Shown: positions 8,794 to 17,994 of the stretch, piece by piece | How positions within the stretch are numbered: the stretch's first letter is position 1 | Layout of the letters: every line of letters starts with the position of its first letter | Assembly: GCF_001544535.1 (NCBI RefSeq) | Contig: NZ_FCON02000043.1 | Span: 1-57,460, forward strand | Direction: 5' to 3' | Source of the DNA: Caballeronia choica | GTDB lineage: Bacteria > Pseudomonadota > Gammaproteobacteria > Burkholderiales > Burkholderiaceae | DNA: 57,460 nucleotides | Translations under genes and position numbers: made by a program | Notes under the pieces: model-generated | The model's input: the letters and a program-made list of their open reading frames with translations, nothing else | Database searches by the model: none | Told to the model about the DNA's origin: nothing

Positions 8794-9801
8794 TTAAACC
8801 ACGCCCGCGTCGTGCGCCTGCTGATCGGCGTGATAGCTCGAACGCACCATCGCGCCGACCGCCGCGTGCGTAAAGCCCATCTTGTACGCTTCTTCCTCGT
8901 ACATCTTGAAGGTATCGGGATGCACGTACGAACGCACCGGCAGGTGATGTTCCGACGGTTGCAAATACTGGCCGATGGTCAGCATGTCGACGTTGTGCTC
9001 CCGCAGATCGCGCATGACCTGAAGGATTTCCTCCTCCGTTTCGCCAAGGCCGACCATCAGCCCCGATTTCGTCGCGACTTCGGGATGCAGCGCCTTGAAG
9101 TCCTTCAGCAGCTTGAGCGAGTGGTGATAATCCGAGCCCGGACGCGCTTCCTTGTAGAGACGCGGCACCGTTTCGAGATTGTGGTTCATCACATCGGGCG
9201 GAGCGGCGGTCAGGATGCCGATCGCGCGATCCAGCCGACCGCGAAAATCCGGTGTCAGGATTTCGATGCGCGTCTGCGGCGAATGCTCGCGCACCTGCCG
9301 AATGCATTCGACGAAATGCGCCGCGCCGCCATCGCGCAGGTCGTCGCGATCGACGCTCGTGATCACCACGTACTTCAGCTTCAGCGCGCCGATCGTGCGG
9401 GCGAGGTTCAGCGGCTCCTCGGTGTCGAGCGGATCGGGCCGGCCGTGGCCGACATCGCAGAACGGGCAGCGGCGGGTGCACTTGTCGCCCATGATCATGA
9501 ACGTCGCCGTGCCCTTGCCGAAGCATTCGCCGATGTTCGGGCAACTCGCCTCTTCGCACACCGTATGCAGGTTGTGCTCGCGGAGAATCTGCTTGATTTC
9601 GTAGAAGCGCGAACTGCCGGTCGCGGCTTTCACGCGAATCCACTCGGGCTTCTTCAACTTTTCGATCGGGACGATCTTGATTGGAATGCGCGCCGTCTTC
9701 GCCTGGGCTTTCTGCTTGGCGGTGGCGTCGTAGGCGGCGGGAGCGGCCGGGGTTGAAGAAGCGGTGAATTCGCCTGCCAGGTTTCCGGTTGCGTCAGTCA
9801 T
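8794..9801 (-). CDS. lipA: lipoyl synthase
   Basis: Radical-SAM enzyme of 335 residues that inserts two sulfurs into octanoyl groups on 2-oxoacid dehydrogenase E2 and GcvH. The auxiliary 4Fe-4S cluster is held by C82, C87 and C93 ([12 protein letters not shown]) and the radical-SAM cluster by C108, C112 and C115 (CTRRCPFC). The C-terminal RSSY serine that ligates the auxiliary cluster is present. The first 45 residues are a low-complexity extension found in Burkholderia homologues. It starts inside the lipB stop (ATGA overlap), so the two are translationally coupled. Confidence 0.97.
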   Translation of the reverse strand: MTDATGNLAGEFTASSTPAAPAAYDATAKQKAQAKTARIPIKIVPIEKLKKPEWIRVKAATGSSRFYEIKQILREHNLHTVCEEASCPNIGECFGKGTATFMIMGDKCTRRCPFCDVGHGRPDPLDTEEPLNLARTIGALKLKYVVITSVDRDDLRDGGAAHFVECIRQVREHSPQTRIEILTPDFRGRLDRAIGILTAAPPDVMNHNLETVPRLYKEARPGSDYHHSLKLLKDFKALHPEVATKSGLMVGLGETEEEILQVMRDLREHNVDMLTIGQYLQPSEHHLPVRSYVHPDTFKMYEEEAYKMGFTHAAVGAMVRSSYHADQQAHDAGVV

Positions 9802-10598
9802 TCGGTCGATCCATTCAGACGGTCAGGCCGTTCTGCGTTTGAGGGGCGGCTCTCGGGGACGCCGTCGATTTGATGGGTTAGCCGTTCGGCGAGACGCCCG
9901 GCCACTTCATGCCAGTCTGCCGCGACGCCGAGCGTCGCCATGTCGACTGTTTCAAGCCCTGCGTAGCCACACGGATTGATCGCGAGAAACGGCTGCAGGT
10001 CCATGTTCACGTTCAGGCTCACGCCGTGATAGCTGCATCCGTTACGAATCTTCAGACCCAGCGCGGCGATCTTCGCGCCTTCGTGCAGACTGTGCGGATC
10101 GGCATCCGGGCCGCCTGCGAGCGGATTTTCGAACGATCGTGAGACGTAGATCCCGGGCGCGCCGGCCTTGCGATCAGTCGCCAGATTATACGCCGCAAGC
10201 GTTTCGATGACGGCCTCCTCGATCCGCCGCACGAGTTCGCGCACCATCAGCTTCCGGCGGCGCAGGTCGAGCAGCAGGTACGCGACCACTTGCCCCGGCC
10301 CGTGATACGTGATCTGACCGCCGCGATCCACCTTGACGAGCGGTATGCCGCTATCGGCATTCAGAAGATGCGCCGGGTTGCCGGCCAGGCCGAGCGTGAA
10401 TACCTGCGGATGCTCCACGAGCCAGATTTCGTCGGGCGTGTCGGGCGTGCGGGCGTCGGTGAACGCGCGCATCGCATCGAAGCTTTGCGGGTAGGGTTCG
10501 AGACCGCGCCAGCGCAGGGTGACAGGATGCGCGCCGGAGCCGATGAGGCTCGCGGCGGCGTCAGAATGAAGCGGGGAATGGAGCGGCGTGGCGGACAT
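9798..10598 (-). CDS. lipB: octanoyl-ACP:protein octanoyltransferase
   Basis: A 266-residue enzyme that moves octanoate from ACP to lipoyl domains, the step before LipA. The nucleophile C210 ([11 protein letters not shown]), K176 ([11 protein letters not shown]) and H99 ([11 protein letters not shown]) are all present. It is about 50 residues longer than the E. coli enzyme, with extra residues at both ends. It overlaps lipA by 4 bases. Confidence 0.96.
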   Translation of the reverse strand: MSATPLHSPLHSDAAASLIGSGAHPVTLRWRGLEPYPQSFDAMRAFTDARTPDTPDEIWLVEHPQVFTLGLAGNPAHLLNADSGIPLVKVDRGGQITYHGPGQVVAYLLLDLRRRKLMVRELVRRIEEAVIETLAAYNLATDRKAGAPGIYVSRSFENPLAGGPDADPHSLHEGAKIAALGLKIRNGCSYHGVSLNVNMDLQPFLAINPCGYAGLETVDMATLGVAADWHEVAGRLAERLTHQIDGVPESRPSNAERPDRLNGSTE

Positions 10599-10660
10599 TG
10601 TCGCCGTAGTTTACCCAAATCGCGTGACACCCGCCGCACCATGGTTCACGCGATCAAACC

Positions 10661-10987
10661 TCAAACGGTCCTCCAGCTCGAACGGAACCGGTCGGCCAGT
10701 CGCCCGATGCCGCTTGCGATCCAGTTCATCGCCCGCTGGTCGGTGCGCGGCACGATCGTGAACACGATCTGCGCCGGCCGGTCGCCTTCCACGCTCAGCC
10801 AGAGCCGTTCGCGTTCGCGCAGCTTCAGCTTGTCACCGGGGGTGAGCCAGTAATCTTCGGTGTCGTTGCTGCGCGTCGCCCAGACGGCGGCGCCGCACAC
10901 CGAGAGCCGGGTGCTGCGGGTGATGCGCATCGGCACCGTTTCGCCGGGCTTGATTTCGAACGTAACGCTTGTGGAAATTTCTCGCAT
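10661..10987 (-). CDS. DUF2917 family protein
   Basis: Small soluble protein of 108 residues with a compact beta-sheet pattern (WLTPGDKLKLRERERLWLSVEG) matching the DUF2917 group found mainly in Burkholderiales. No catalytic motif is visible and its function is unknown. It diverges from the LysR-type gene at 11227, an arrangement in which the regulator often controls its neighbour. Confidence 0.75.
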   Translation of the reverse strand: MREISTSVTFEIKPGETVPMRITRSTRLSVCGAAVWATRSNDTEDYWLTPGDKLKLRERERLWLSVEGDRPAQIVFTIVPRTDQRAMNWIASGIGRLADRFRSSWRTV

Positions 10988-11226
10988 GACGGCCTCCGCC
11001 GAAGTTTGTTTCCCTGGCTACAATCGTAGGCGCAGCAAGGGGCTACACAAAACGAGCAATTTTCACCGCTATGTGAGATAAATTAGCGAACCAGCCGGTT
11101 TGCCACGTGCGCTACGAGATCGGAACGACGCCCGCGGACGAGCATTCGACGTCCCCAACCGAAGCGGCCAGAACCACGCCTGAGCAGCGAGCCGCCGGTG
11201 AAACACCACCGTTATGCCAAGGACCC

Positions 11227-12180
11227 ATGGACCTCCGCCAACTCCCCGCCCTCAATGCCCTGCGCGCGTTCGAAGCCGCCGCGCGCCACGAAAGCTTCTC
11301 GCGCGCCGCCGACGAACTCTTCGTCACGCATGGCGCCGTCAGCCACCAGGTGCGTGCGCTCGAAGCCGAGCTCGGCGTGCCCCTATTCGCCCGCGACGGC
11401 AAGCGCGTGCGCCTGACCGACGGCGGCCGCCAGTACGCGGCCGAAGTCCGCGCGGCGCTCGTCACGCTCGCGGAGGCCACGCGCCAGGTGCGCGCCGGCG
11501 ACCGCGACCGGCGTCTGGTCGTGTCGATGTTGTCGTCGTTTTCGGCGCGCTTCGTGACGCCGCGCGTCGGCGGATTCATCGAAAAGCATCCGGAAATCGA
11601 CCTCGAATTGCTGTCGACGAACGCACTTACCGACTTCACGCGCGATGACGTCGACGTCGGGATTCGCTTCGGTTTCGGAAAATACGCGGGGCTGCACGCG
11701 GAGAAGCTGCTCGATGAGGTATTTTTCCCCGCGTGTTCGCCGAAGTTCAACGGCGGCAAGCTGCCCCGCGCGCCCGCCGATCTCGGCAACGCGCCGCTGT
11801 TGCGCTCGAACGACGAACTGTGGCGCCCCTGGTTCGACGCCGCCGGGCTCACCGAGATGCCGGAGCCCAAGCGCGGCGTGCTATACGAGGATTCTTCGAA
11901 TTTGCTGCAGGCGGCCATCGACGGCCAGGGGATCGCGCTCGTGCGCCGCTCGCTCGCGATGCATGAAATCGTCGCGGGGCGGCTCGTGCGGTTGTTCAAT
12001 ATCGACGGGCCGAGCCCGTGGACCTACTTCTTCGTCTGCCCGCCGGCCTTGCTCAAGGCGAAGCGGGTGCAGGATTTTCGCGCGTGGATCTTCGATGAAG
12101 CCGAGCAGTTCAAGCGCATCTACGAATGCACGCCCTGCGCGTGCGATGCGCCTGTCGCCGAGCTCAGAGCACTATCTTGA
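11227..12180 (+). CDS. LysR-family regulator, GcvA-like
   Basis: A 317-residue regulator. The winged HTH (about residues 5-65: LNALRAFEAAARHESFSRAA, then a VSHQVRALE recognition helix) and the effector domain ending TYFFVCPPALLKAKRVQDFRAW are typical of the GcvA branch of LysR proteins. The start is the ATG at 11227 with AAGGA 5 bases upstream; an in-frame extension to 11107 is composed of unlikely residues. Target genes are not shown; the divergent DUF2917 gene is the obvious candidate. Its 3' end overlaps the convergent ybeD homologue by 17 bases. Confidence 0.85.
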   Translation: MDLRQLPALNALRAFEAAARHESFSRAADELFVTHGAVSHQVRALEAELGVPLFARDGKRVRLTDGGRQYAAEVRAALVTLAEATRQVRAGDRDRRLVVSMLSSFSARFVTPRVGGFIEKHPEIDLELLSTNALTDFTRDDVDVGIRFGFGKYAGLHAEKLLDEVFFPACSPKFNGGKLPRAPADLGNAPLLRSNDELWRPWFDAAGLTEMPEPKRGVLYEDSSNLLQAAIDGQGIALVRRSLAMHEIVAGRLVRLFNIDGPSPWTYFFVCPPALLKAKRVQDFRAWIFDEAEQFKRIYECTPCACDAPVAELRALS

Positions 12181-12460
12181 CCATCGGATGGCCGGTGAGC
12201 GCGCGATAGATGTCGTCGAGATGGGCGCGGCTTTGGGCGCGCACGGTGACCGTCAGGCCCGTGTAGTTGCCGCCGGACGACGGCCGCGTTTCGATGCGCG
12301 TGACGTCGAACTCGCCGTCGTATTCACGGATCACGGTGACGATCGCGTCGTGGAACTCGGGATGCGCCTTGCCCATCACCTTGATCGGGAAATCGCAGGG
12401 GAAATCGAACAGATCGTCGGCGGTTGTAGGGGTGCTCTTGGGTGTTTCGGGGGTAGTCAT
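12164..12460 (-). CDS. ybeD: DUF493 (YbeD) family protein
   Basis: A 98-residue ACT-like protein (LFDFPCDFPIKVMGKAHPEF then ETRPSSGGNYTGLTVTVRA). YbeD homologues usually sit beside lipB and dacA, as here, and are thought to have a regulatory role; the precise function is unknown. The ATG at 12460 has AAGGAG upstream and is preferred over an in-frame start 33 bases earlier. It lies downstream of the transaminase gene by 11 bases. Confidence 0.88.
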   Translation of the reverse strand: MTTPETPKSTPTTADDLFDFPCDFPIKVMGKAHPEFHDAIVTVIREYDGEFDVTRIETRPSSGGNYTGLTVTVRAQSRAHLDDIYRALTGHPMVKIVL

Positions 12461-12471
12461 GGCTTTCTCCT

Positions 12472-13374
12472 TCACTTCGCGCGCGCGGCCCATTCGCTCA
12501 GTTCGCGCGCCTTCGCCCGCTGATAGGCGTCATACAAGGCAGCATAGACCGGGCCGGGCCGTCCCGCGCCGACCGGCTCGCCGTCCAGCAAGGTGATCGG
12601 CATCACTTCCTTGGTCGCGGAGCTGATCATGATTTCGTCGGCGTCGCGCAACTCGGCCTCGGTGATATCGCGTTCCTCGAACGGAATGCCGGCTTCCGCG
12701 GCCAGTTCCTCGATGAGCGCATAGCGGATCCCTTCGAGAATGCGCGGCCCGCGCGGGGCGCCGAGCAGCCTGCCGCCCTTCACGATCCACACATTCGACG
12801 ACGACCCTTCCGTCAGCAATCCGTCACGCAACTGGATGGTCTCCAGCGCGTCGTTTTCGGCGGCATGCTGCGCCATCAGCACGTTGCCGAGCAGCGACAC
12901 CGACTTGATGTCGCAATGTAGCCAGCGCTTGTCTTCGGCGGTGACGGCGCGCGCGCCCTGCTCGCGGCTCTCGGCGCTCGGGAAGGTGAGCGGATTGACC
13001 ATCATGAAGACGGTCGGCTCGATGCCCGCCGGAAACGCGTGGCCGCGCCGTTTCGCGACGCCGCGCGTCACCTGGATATAGACCAGCGCGTCGCCATCGC
13101 CGTGATTCGTTTCGATCGCCCGGGCGATCAGCGCGCGCCAGCCGGCGTCGTCGAACGGGTTATCGATGCGGATCTTGCCGAGGCTGCGCGTGAGCCGCGC
13201 CAGATGCTGCGTGAGCCGGAACGGCGCGCGGCCGTCCGGCGTCGCGTACAGCGGCACGACCTCATACACGCCGTCGCCAAAGATGAAGCCGCGATCGAGC
13301 ACCGGAATGCGCGCTTCGGAAAGCGGTCCCCACACGCCATTCAGGTAGACGGTGGGATCGAAATCGTCGCTCAT
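12472..13374 (-). CDS. dat: D-amino-acid transaminase (PLP fold type IV)
   Basis: A 300-residue PLP enzyme with catalytic K157 (CDIKSVSLLGNVLMAQ), the early DRGFIFGDGVYE motif, and the phosphate-binding TEGSSSNVW segment. These fit D-alanine transaminase or the related branched-chain/aminodeoxychorismate lyase group; D-amino acid specificity is supported by the neighbouring D-Ala carboxypeptidase. It could supply or recycle D-Ala and D-Glu for peptidoglycan. AAAGGAG precedes the start. It lies 13 bases after dacC. Confidence 0.87.
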   Translation of the reverse strand: MSDDFDPTVYLNGVWGPLSEARIPVLDRGFIFGDGVYEVVPLYATPDGRAPFRLTQHLARLTRSLGKIRIDNPFDDAGWRALIARAIETNHGDGDALVYIQVTRGVAKRRGHAFPAGIEPTVFMMVNPLTFPSAESREQGARAVTAEDKRWLHCDIKSVSLLGNVLMAQHAAENDALETIQLRDGLLTEGSSSNVWIVKGGRLLGAPRGPRILEGIRYALIEELAAEAGIPFEERDITEAELRDADEIMISSATKEVMPITLLDGEPVGAGRPGPVYAALYDAYQRAKARELSEWAARAK

Positions 13375-13387
13375 CGCGGCTGCTCCT

Positions 13388-14614
13388 TTAAGACTTGCGC
13401 TTGTCCCACCACAGCAGCGCTGAATCCCACAGGCGTCCGACCATGCCCGCCTCCGGTACGTCCTGCAACGCGACGAGCGGAATCTGCGCGACTTCCTTGC
13501 CGTCCGCCATCATCCTGACGGTGCCGATCTGCTGGCCCTTCTTGATCGGCGCGACGATCAGCGCGTTACGCGTGACCGACGGCTTCACCTTGTCGCCCAT
13601 GCCCTTCGGCACGGTGATGTACTGATCCGATTCGACGCCCGCCTGCACGTTGTTCGCAGCGCCCTTGTACACGCGCGGCGACTCGATGACCTGACCGGCC
13701 TTATAGAGACGCACCGCGTCGTAGGCCGAATAGCCGTAGTTCAGCATCTTCAGGCTGTCCTGCACGCGGTTGTGCTCTTTCGGCTCGCCCATCATCACCG
13801 CGACCAGACGTCGGCTCGCGTCGGGCGTGCCGGCCAGCGGACGCTTGGACGTCGCGATCAGGCAATAGCCGGCGCCCTTCGTGTGGCCGGTCTTCAGGCC
13901 GTCGACGCTCGGATCGATCCACAGCAGGCGATTGCGGTTCGGCTGCTTGATCTTGTTGTACGTGAAATCGCGCACCGAGAAGATGTTGTAGTAATCGGGG
14001 AAATCGCGGATCAGGCGCGTCGACAGCACGGCGAGGTCGCCCGCCGTGGTGTAGTGCTGCGGGTCGGGCATGCCGTTGACATCGGCGAAACGGGTGTTCT
14101 TCATGCCGATCTTCGTCGCGGTGGAGTTCATCAGCGCGACGAAGTTCGACTCGCTGCCGCCGACGAGTTCCGCGAGCGCGATGGCCGCGTCGTTGCCCGA
14201 CTGCACGATCATGCCGTAGACGAGATCGTGCACGGTCACCGGCTTGTTCGCCTCGACGAACATGCGCGACTCGTCGGTGCGCACGCGGCGCACGGCCTCG
14301 CTCGGCATGACGGTCTGGTCCATGTTGATCTTCTTCGACTTCAACGCGTCGAAGACGAGGTACGCGGTCATCAGCTTCGTGAGCGAAGCGGGTTCGACGC
14401 GCTCATCCGCGTTGCCGGACGCGAGCACCTGGTTGCTGGTGGCATCGACGAGCACCCACGAACGCGCGGTCACGTCGGGCGGCGGCACCTGCGCGAACGC
14501 GCTGGCAGCCGCGAGCGCGGCGGGCAACACGACGGCCACGGTAACCGCGCGATGCAACGCGCGTTGTGATGTTTCGGGAACGAAAGAGGACAGGCCGGAA
14601 GGGGAAAAGCGCAT
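13388..14614 (-). CDS. dacC: D-alanyl-D-alanine carboxypeptidase (PBP5/6 family)
   Basis: A 408-residue exported penicillin-binding protein that trims the terminal D-Ala from pentapeptide stems. The signal peptide ends near residue 41 (AFAQ). Active-site motifs are S77-L-T-K80, S139-G-N141 and K241-T-G243. The PBP5 C-terminal beta domain follows, and an amphipathic tail (VGRLWDSALLWWDKRKS) anchors it to the inner membrane. The ATG at 14614 is chosen over one 42 bases upstream because the signal peptide then has normal length. It heads the dacC-dat-ybeD group. Confidence 0.94.
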   Translation of the reverse strand: MRFSPSGLSSFVPETSQRALHRAVTVAVVLPAALAAASAFAQVPPPDVTARSWVLVDATSNQVLASGNADERVEPASLTKLMTAYLVFDALKSKKINMDQTVMPSEAVRRVRTDESRMFVEANKPVTVHDLVYGMIVQSGNDAAIALAELVGGSESNFVALMNSTATKIGMKNTRFADVNGMPDPQHYTTAGDLAVLSTRLIRDFPDYYNIFSVRDFTYNKIKQPNRNRLLWIDPSVDGLKTGHTKGAGYCLIATSKRPLAGTPDASRRLVAVMMGEPKEHNRVQDSLKMLNYGYSAYDAVRLYKAGQVIESPRVYKGAANNVQAGVESDQYITVPKGMGDKVKPSVTRNALIVAPIKKGQQIGTVRMMADGKEVAQIPLVALQDVPEAGMVGRLWDSALLWWDKRKS

Positions 14615-14961
14615 AGGATCGGGTCGGCAGAAATGGCTTCGGCGCTTCGTCGACATCGGGATGGGTCGGCGAAGCGCAGGTTGAACAGGCAGACTGTCGG
14701 GCCGGTCGGGCGCGTGGTTTCGCCGGGTGCAGCGCGGGCGGATGCCGCGGGCGCAGCGAAAAAGCGCTCGTTGGACAGACAGTCGCGCGATCGGTTCTCA
14801 AGCGGCAAGAGCGGCGGCGCCACGACAACGCTGTGCGCTGAAGCGGCACTGAACGGTCAGGTTGCAGCGCAAAAAGTCTGCGCCATTATACGCGTCGTGC
14901 GGAGCCGTTTTGCTTCGGAAACCGCCCGATGTCCCGCCGATTCGCGTCTTTTTCACAGACG
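14615..14961. other. gene-free stretch upstream of dacC
   Basis: No supported ORF. A TATAAT on the minus strand (14885-14890) could be a -10 element for dacC with a long leader, but no good -35 accompanies it. Confidence 0.4.
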
Positions 14962-15000
14962 AAAAAAAGCGGCGCGAGCCTTCGAATGGCTTGCGCCGCT
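14962..15000 (-). terminator. intrinsic terminator of the 15031-21024 minus-strand operon
   Basis: A 13-base stem (14968-14980 with 14988-15000, one mismatch) around a 7-base loop is followed on the minus strand by seven T. It lies 30 bases after the hydrolase stop. Confidence 0.85.
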
Positions 15001-15030
15001 ACCCTTGTCACGCAGGCGATCCGGCGCGCC

Positions 15031-15657
15031 TCAGCGCCACGCGTCGACGATCACGCGCTTGAGGATATGCAGCTTGCGATGGAAGAAGTGCTCGCCGCCC
15101 GGAATCACGACGACCGGCAGTTCCTGCGGACGCGCCCAGTCATACACCGAGCCAATCGGCACGGTTTCGTCCACTTCGCCGTGGATCACGAGCGTGTTCT
15201 CCGGCACCTCGGCCACTTCCCAGCGGCTCGCCGCCGTGCCGACGAACACCATCCGCTCGATCGCCTGCCCCGCGTCGCGCAGATGCTTCGCCGCATGCGA
15301 CAGCACGAAGGTGCCGAACGAAAAGCCCGCGAGCACGAGCGGCACGTCGGCCTGGCCAGGCTGCGCGCGCATGTGGGCAATCACGGCGAGCAGGTCGTCG
15401 CGCTCGCCGATGCCGTTGTCGTGTTCGCCTTGCGTCTGCCCTACGCCGCGAAAATTCGAGCGATAGGTCGTATAGCCGAGTTGCACGAAGGTGCGCGCGA
15501 GCGTCTGCGCAACCTTGTTGTCCATCGTGCCGCCGAACAGCGGATGCGGATGCGCGACGAGCACGATGCCGCGCGGCGTGCCTTCGGCGCGATCCAGCGC
15601 GACTTCGATCTTGCCCGCCGGGCCGTCGATCAGGAATCTTTCGGTTTGCGCGTTCAT
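15031..15657 (-). CDS. alpha/beta hydrolase (YcjY-like, dienelactone-hydrolase fold)
   Basis: A 208-residue hydrolase with nucleophile S113 in GFSFG, a HPHPLFGG oxyanion loop near residue 36, and acid and histidine in HGEVDETVP and GGEHFFH. The substrate is unknown. It is last in a minus-strand run, 14 bases after the ferredoxin-like gene, and ends at a terminator. Confidence 0.82.
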   Translation of the reverse strand: MNAQTERFLIDGPAGKIEVALDRAEGTPRGIVLVAHPHPLFGGTMDNKVAQTLARTFVQLGYTTYRSNFRGVGQTQGEHDNGIGERDDLLAVIAHMRAQPGQADVPLVLAGFSFGTFVLSHAAKHLRDAGQAIERMVFVGTAASRWEVAEVPENTLVIHGEVDETVPIGSVYDWARPQELPVVVIPGGEHFFHRKLHILKRVIVDAWR

Positions 15658-15671
15658 GGTTCAGTCCGCGT

Positions 15672-16001
15672 TCAAGCCGGTTGATCGATCAGAAGCCGCT
15701 CGACGATCTTGCCGTTCGCGAGATGCGAATCGACGATCTCATCGATGTCGGTTTCATCCACGTAGGTGTACCACGTCCCTTCCGGATACACGACGAGCGT
15801 CGGCCCCAGCTCGCACCGGTCGAGGCAACCGGCCTTGTTGATGCGCACCTTGCCTTCGCCCGCGAGACCGAGTTTCTTCACGCGCTTTTTCGCATGTTCC
15901 TGCATCGCCTGCGCGTTGCAGTTCGCGCAGCTCGGGCGCGGCGCATCCGGCTCGCGCTGGTTCAGGCAGAAAAACACGTGGTACTTGTAGAAGGAGTCCA
16001 T
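15672..16001 (-). CDS. thioredoxin-like [2Fe-2S] ferredoxin
   Basis: A 109-residue protein with cysteines C12, C25 (plus C28), C59 and C63 (AGCLDRCELGPT), the pattern of thioredoxin-fold 2Fe-2S ferredoxins. VVYPEGTWYTYV is a conserved segment of this family. The redox partner is not encoded nearby. An ATG two codons upstream (16007) is also possible. Neither start has a clear ribosome site. Confidence 0.85.
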   Translation of the reverse strand: MDSFYKYHVFFCLNQREPDAPRPSCANCNAQAMQEHAKKRVKKLGLAGEGKVRINKAGCLDRCELGPTLVVYPEGTWYTYVDETDIDEIVDSHLANGKIVERLLIDQPA

Positions 16002-16030
16002 GAGCATCGGCAAAAAAGTGTGTCGGTCGA

Positions 16031-17203
16031 TTATAGCGACCGGTGGGAATCGCCGCCGCGGCGCCGCGCGAGCCACGCGCGCTCCGCGACCGACGCGAGC
16101 CAGCCGAGCGCCGCATACGGCCAGATCCACGCGAGCCAGTGCAACAGTCCGTTGAAGTGGAGATAGCGCCCTTGCCGCCAGTCGGCGAGCACGATGTCGA
16201 AGTACGGATTCACCGGCAGCACGTTCACCAGCACGAGCGCGACGACGAGCGTCGCGCCCGCGAGCGCCGCACGCAGCGCGCGCGGCAGAGCAAGCGTGAG
16301 CATCGCGGCCAGAGCGCCGATCGCGATGCCTTCCAGCGCGCCGTCGGTGGCCCAATCGAATGTCAGGCCCGCGCGCGATTGCAGGAACGACGCGCCCGCC
16401 TTCGCGCCGAGCGTCGCGGCGAGCAGCCCGAACATCAGCCGCATGCGCGGGGCGCGCTGGCGCATGCGCAACGTCGCGAGCACGAGCGCCGCGTACAGGT
16501 TGCACGACGTGATCAGCGCTTCCCACGCGTCGTCGGGGAGCAGGTTGCCGAAATCGTCCAGCCAGCTTCCGATATCCCACGCGGCGGGCACCCAGGCGAG
16601 GATCGCGTCCTGCATCGACGGATCGAGCCCGTCCCACAGCACGCGCGGCAAGTCGCCGAGCGCGAACAGGAACGGCGCGGGGAACATCGTTGCGAACGGC
16701 CAGAGCGCGGACAAGCCGAGCACATAGGCGGCGTCGCGCTCGAACCAGGTGAAGCGGATGCGCCGCAACAGGCCGCGATCGAGCAGCATGCTCGTCGCGG
16801 GCGCGGTGAGCACGGCGCCGAGCAGCGCGCCGAGCGCGTTCGCCGCGAGATCGAGATTCGACGCGACGCGCGTGGGCAAATAGGTCTGAATCGCTTCCAT
16901 CGAGCCCGACAGCAGCGCGCCGCCCAGAAACGCGGCGCCCACGGCGATGCCGCTGCGCCAGCGCGGATAAAGCGCGAGCACGACGAGCGCGCCGAACGGC
17001 ATGTAGCCGAGCACGTTCGTCACGACGTCGAACGCCGTCAGGTATTGCGGAAGCGGATCGGTGAGATACGCGAACGGCCCGAGGCCGAGCGAGCGCCAGC
17101 CGGTAAACGGATACAGCGACCCGTAGACGACGAGCGCCGCATACACCCCGAGCGCCTGCCGCGCGAACGTCGACGGACGACGCTGCCATTGCTTGACCGT
17201 CAT
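16031..17203 (-). CDS. VanZ-like polytopic membrane protein
   Basis: A 390-residue integral membrane protein with about nine hydrophobic segments. The N-terminal third has the VanZ-like features LYPFTGW, VTNVLGYMPFG and the helix ending NLDLAANALGALLG. VanZ proteins affect glycopeptide and lipid-envelope phenotypes by an unknown mechanism. The C-terminal half is a second membrane region that I do not recognise. It follows the lipid transport genes by 49 bases, which suggests an envelope role. Confidence 0.75.
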   Translation of the reverse strand: MTVKQWQRRPSTFARQALGVYAALVVYGSLYPFTGWRSLGLGPFAYLTDPLPQYLTAFDVVTNVLGYMPFGALVVLALYPRWRSGIAVGAAFLGGALLSGSMEAIQTYLPTRVASNLDLAANALGALLGAVLTAPATSMLLDRGLLRRIRFTWFERDAAYVLGLSALWPFATMFPAPFLFALGDLPRVLWDGLDPSMQDAILAWVPAAWDIGSWLDDFGNLLPDDAWEALITSCNLYAALVLATLRMRQRAPRMRLMFGLLAATLGAKAGASFLQSRAGLTFDWATDGALEGIAIGALAAMLTLALPRALRAALAGATLVVALVLVNVLPVNPYFDIVLADWRQGRYLHFNGLLHWLAWIWPYAALGWLASVAERAWLARRRGGDSHRSL

Positions 17204-17252
17204 CGGTGACCCGAGCGCGCCGCCGGCCGCGCGCGGACGCAGGACGGCGGCG

Positions 17253-17906
17253 TCATTGCGACGCGACGAGGGGCTGCGCGCCGAGCCATGCGGTCATCTG
17301 CGCGATGAGTTCGTCGGAGGCGGCGGCGAGCGCCTGCGCGCCGCCGGCGGCATCGGCCGTGCTGGCCGGCGCGCGCGTCATGAAAGTGCGCTGCGCGATC
17401 ACGCGGCCCTGCTGCGAGAGCGTCGCGCGCACCGAGACGACGCCGTGGCTTTCGCTGGGCGCGTCGAACACCTGCTCGAAGCCGATCAGCTCGACTTCGA
17501 GCAGCGGCGCGCGCACCGTGTCCGCGCCAGTCAGCACCGGGCCGCGTGCCGCGAGCGCCGCGCGCAGGCGCTGCGTGAGCAAGTGCGCGGGCGGCATCGT
17601 CCAGTGGCTGTTCGAATAGACGCCGGTGCGCTGGGCATCGGCGTATTGCAGGCGATAGACGAACGCGTCGGAGTCGAGGTCGCGTGGGGCACTGATGCCG
17701 ACCACCTTGACCGGCGGCAGGGTGCCGGGCGTGCCGATGTCCGGCGGCGCGCCGAGGTCGTAGCGAATGTTCGATGCCGACGCGGACGGCCCCGACGCGC
17801 AGCCGGACAGCGCCGCGACTGTGAGCGCGATCATCACGAAGGGAAAACCGCAGCGCCGCGGCAGCGAGCGCAAGCGGCGCAACGCTTCGAAATTCATGTG
17901 TGGCAT
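17253..17906 (-). CDS. PqiC-like ABC transport auxiliary lipoprotein
   Basis: A 217-residue lipoprotein with lipobox LSGC (C36) after a hydrophobic segment. The ABC_trans_aux domain shows IRYDLG and the HWTMPPAHLLTQRLRAAL segment. In MCE systems such lipoproteins cap or receive lipid at the outer membrane. The ATG at 17906 has AAGGAA 6 bases upstream; a longer frame to 18074 would read into the mlaD end. It is the fourth gene of the MCE operon. Confidence 0.85.
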   Translation of the reverse strand: MPHMNFEALRRLRSLPRRCGFPFVMIALTVAALSGCASGPSASASNIRYDLGAPPDIGTPGTLPPVKVVGISAPRDLDSDAFVYRLQYADAQRTGVYSNSHWTMPPAHLLTQRLRAALAARGPVLTGADTVRAPLLEVELIGFEQVFDAPSESHGVVSVRATLSQQGRVIAQRTFMTRAPASTADAAGGAQALAAASDELIAQMTAWLGAQPLVASQ

Positions 17907-17994
17907 CACGGTTCCTTGTCTTCGTATGCAAAACGTGTCGGATGTCGCTTCTGCGTCGGTATGAGGGTGGGTTGGATACACCAAAGCCCAGCCA

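Noticed and set aside
11107-11226. Upstream extension of the LysR-type regulator
   Set aside because: The added 40 residues are Thr/Pro/Ala-rich and unlike the family, while ATG 11227 has AAGGA at the right distance.
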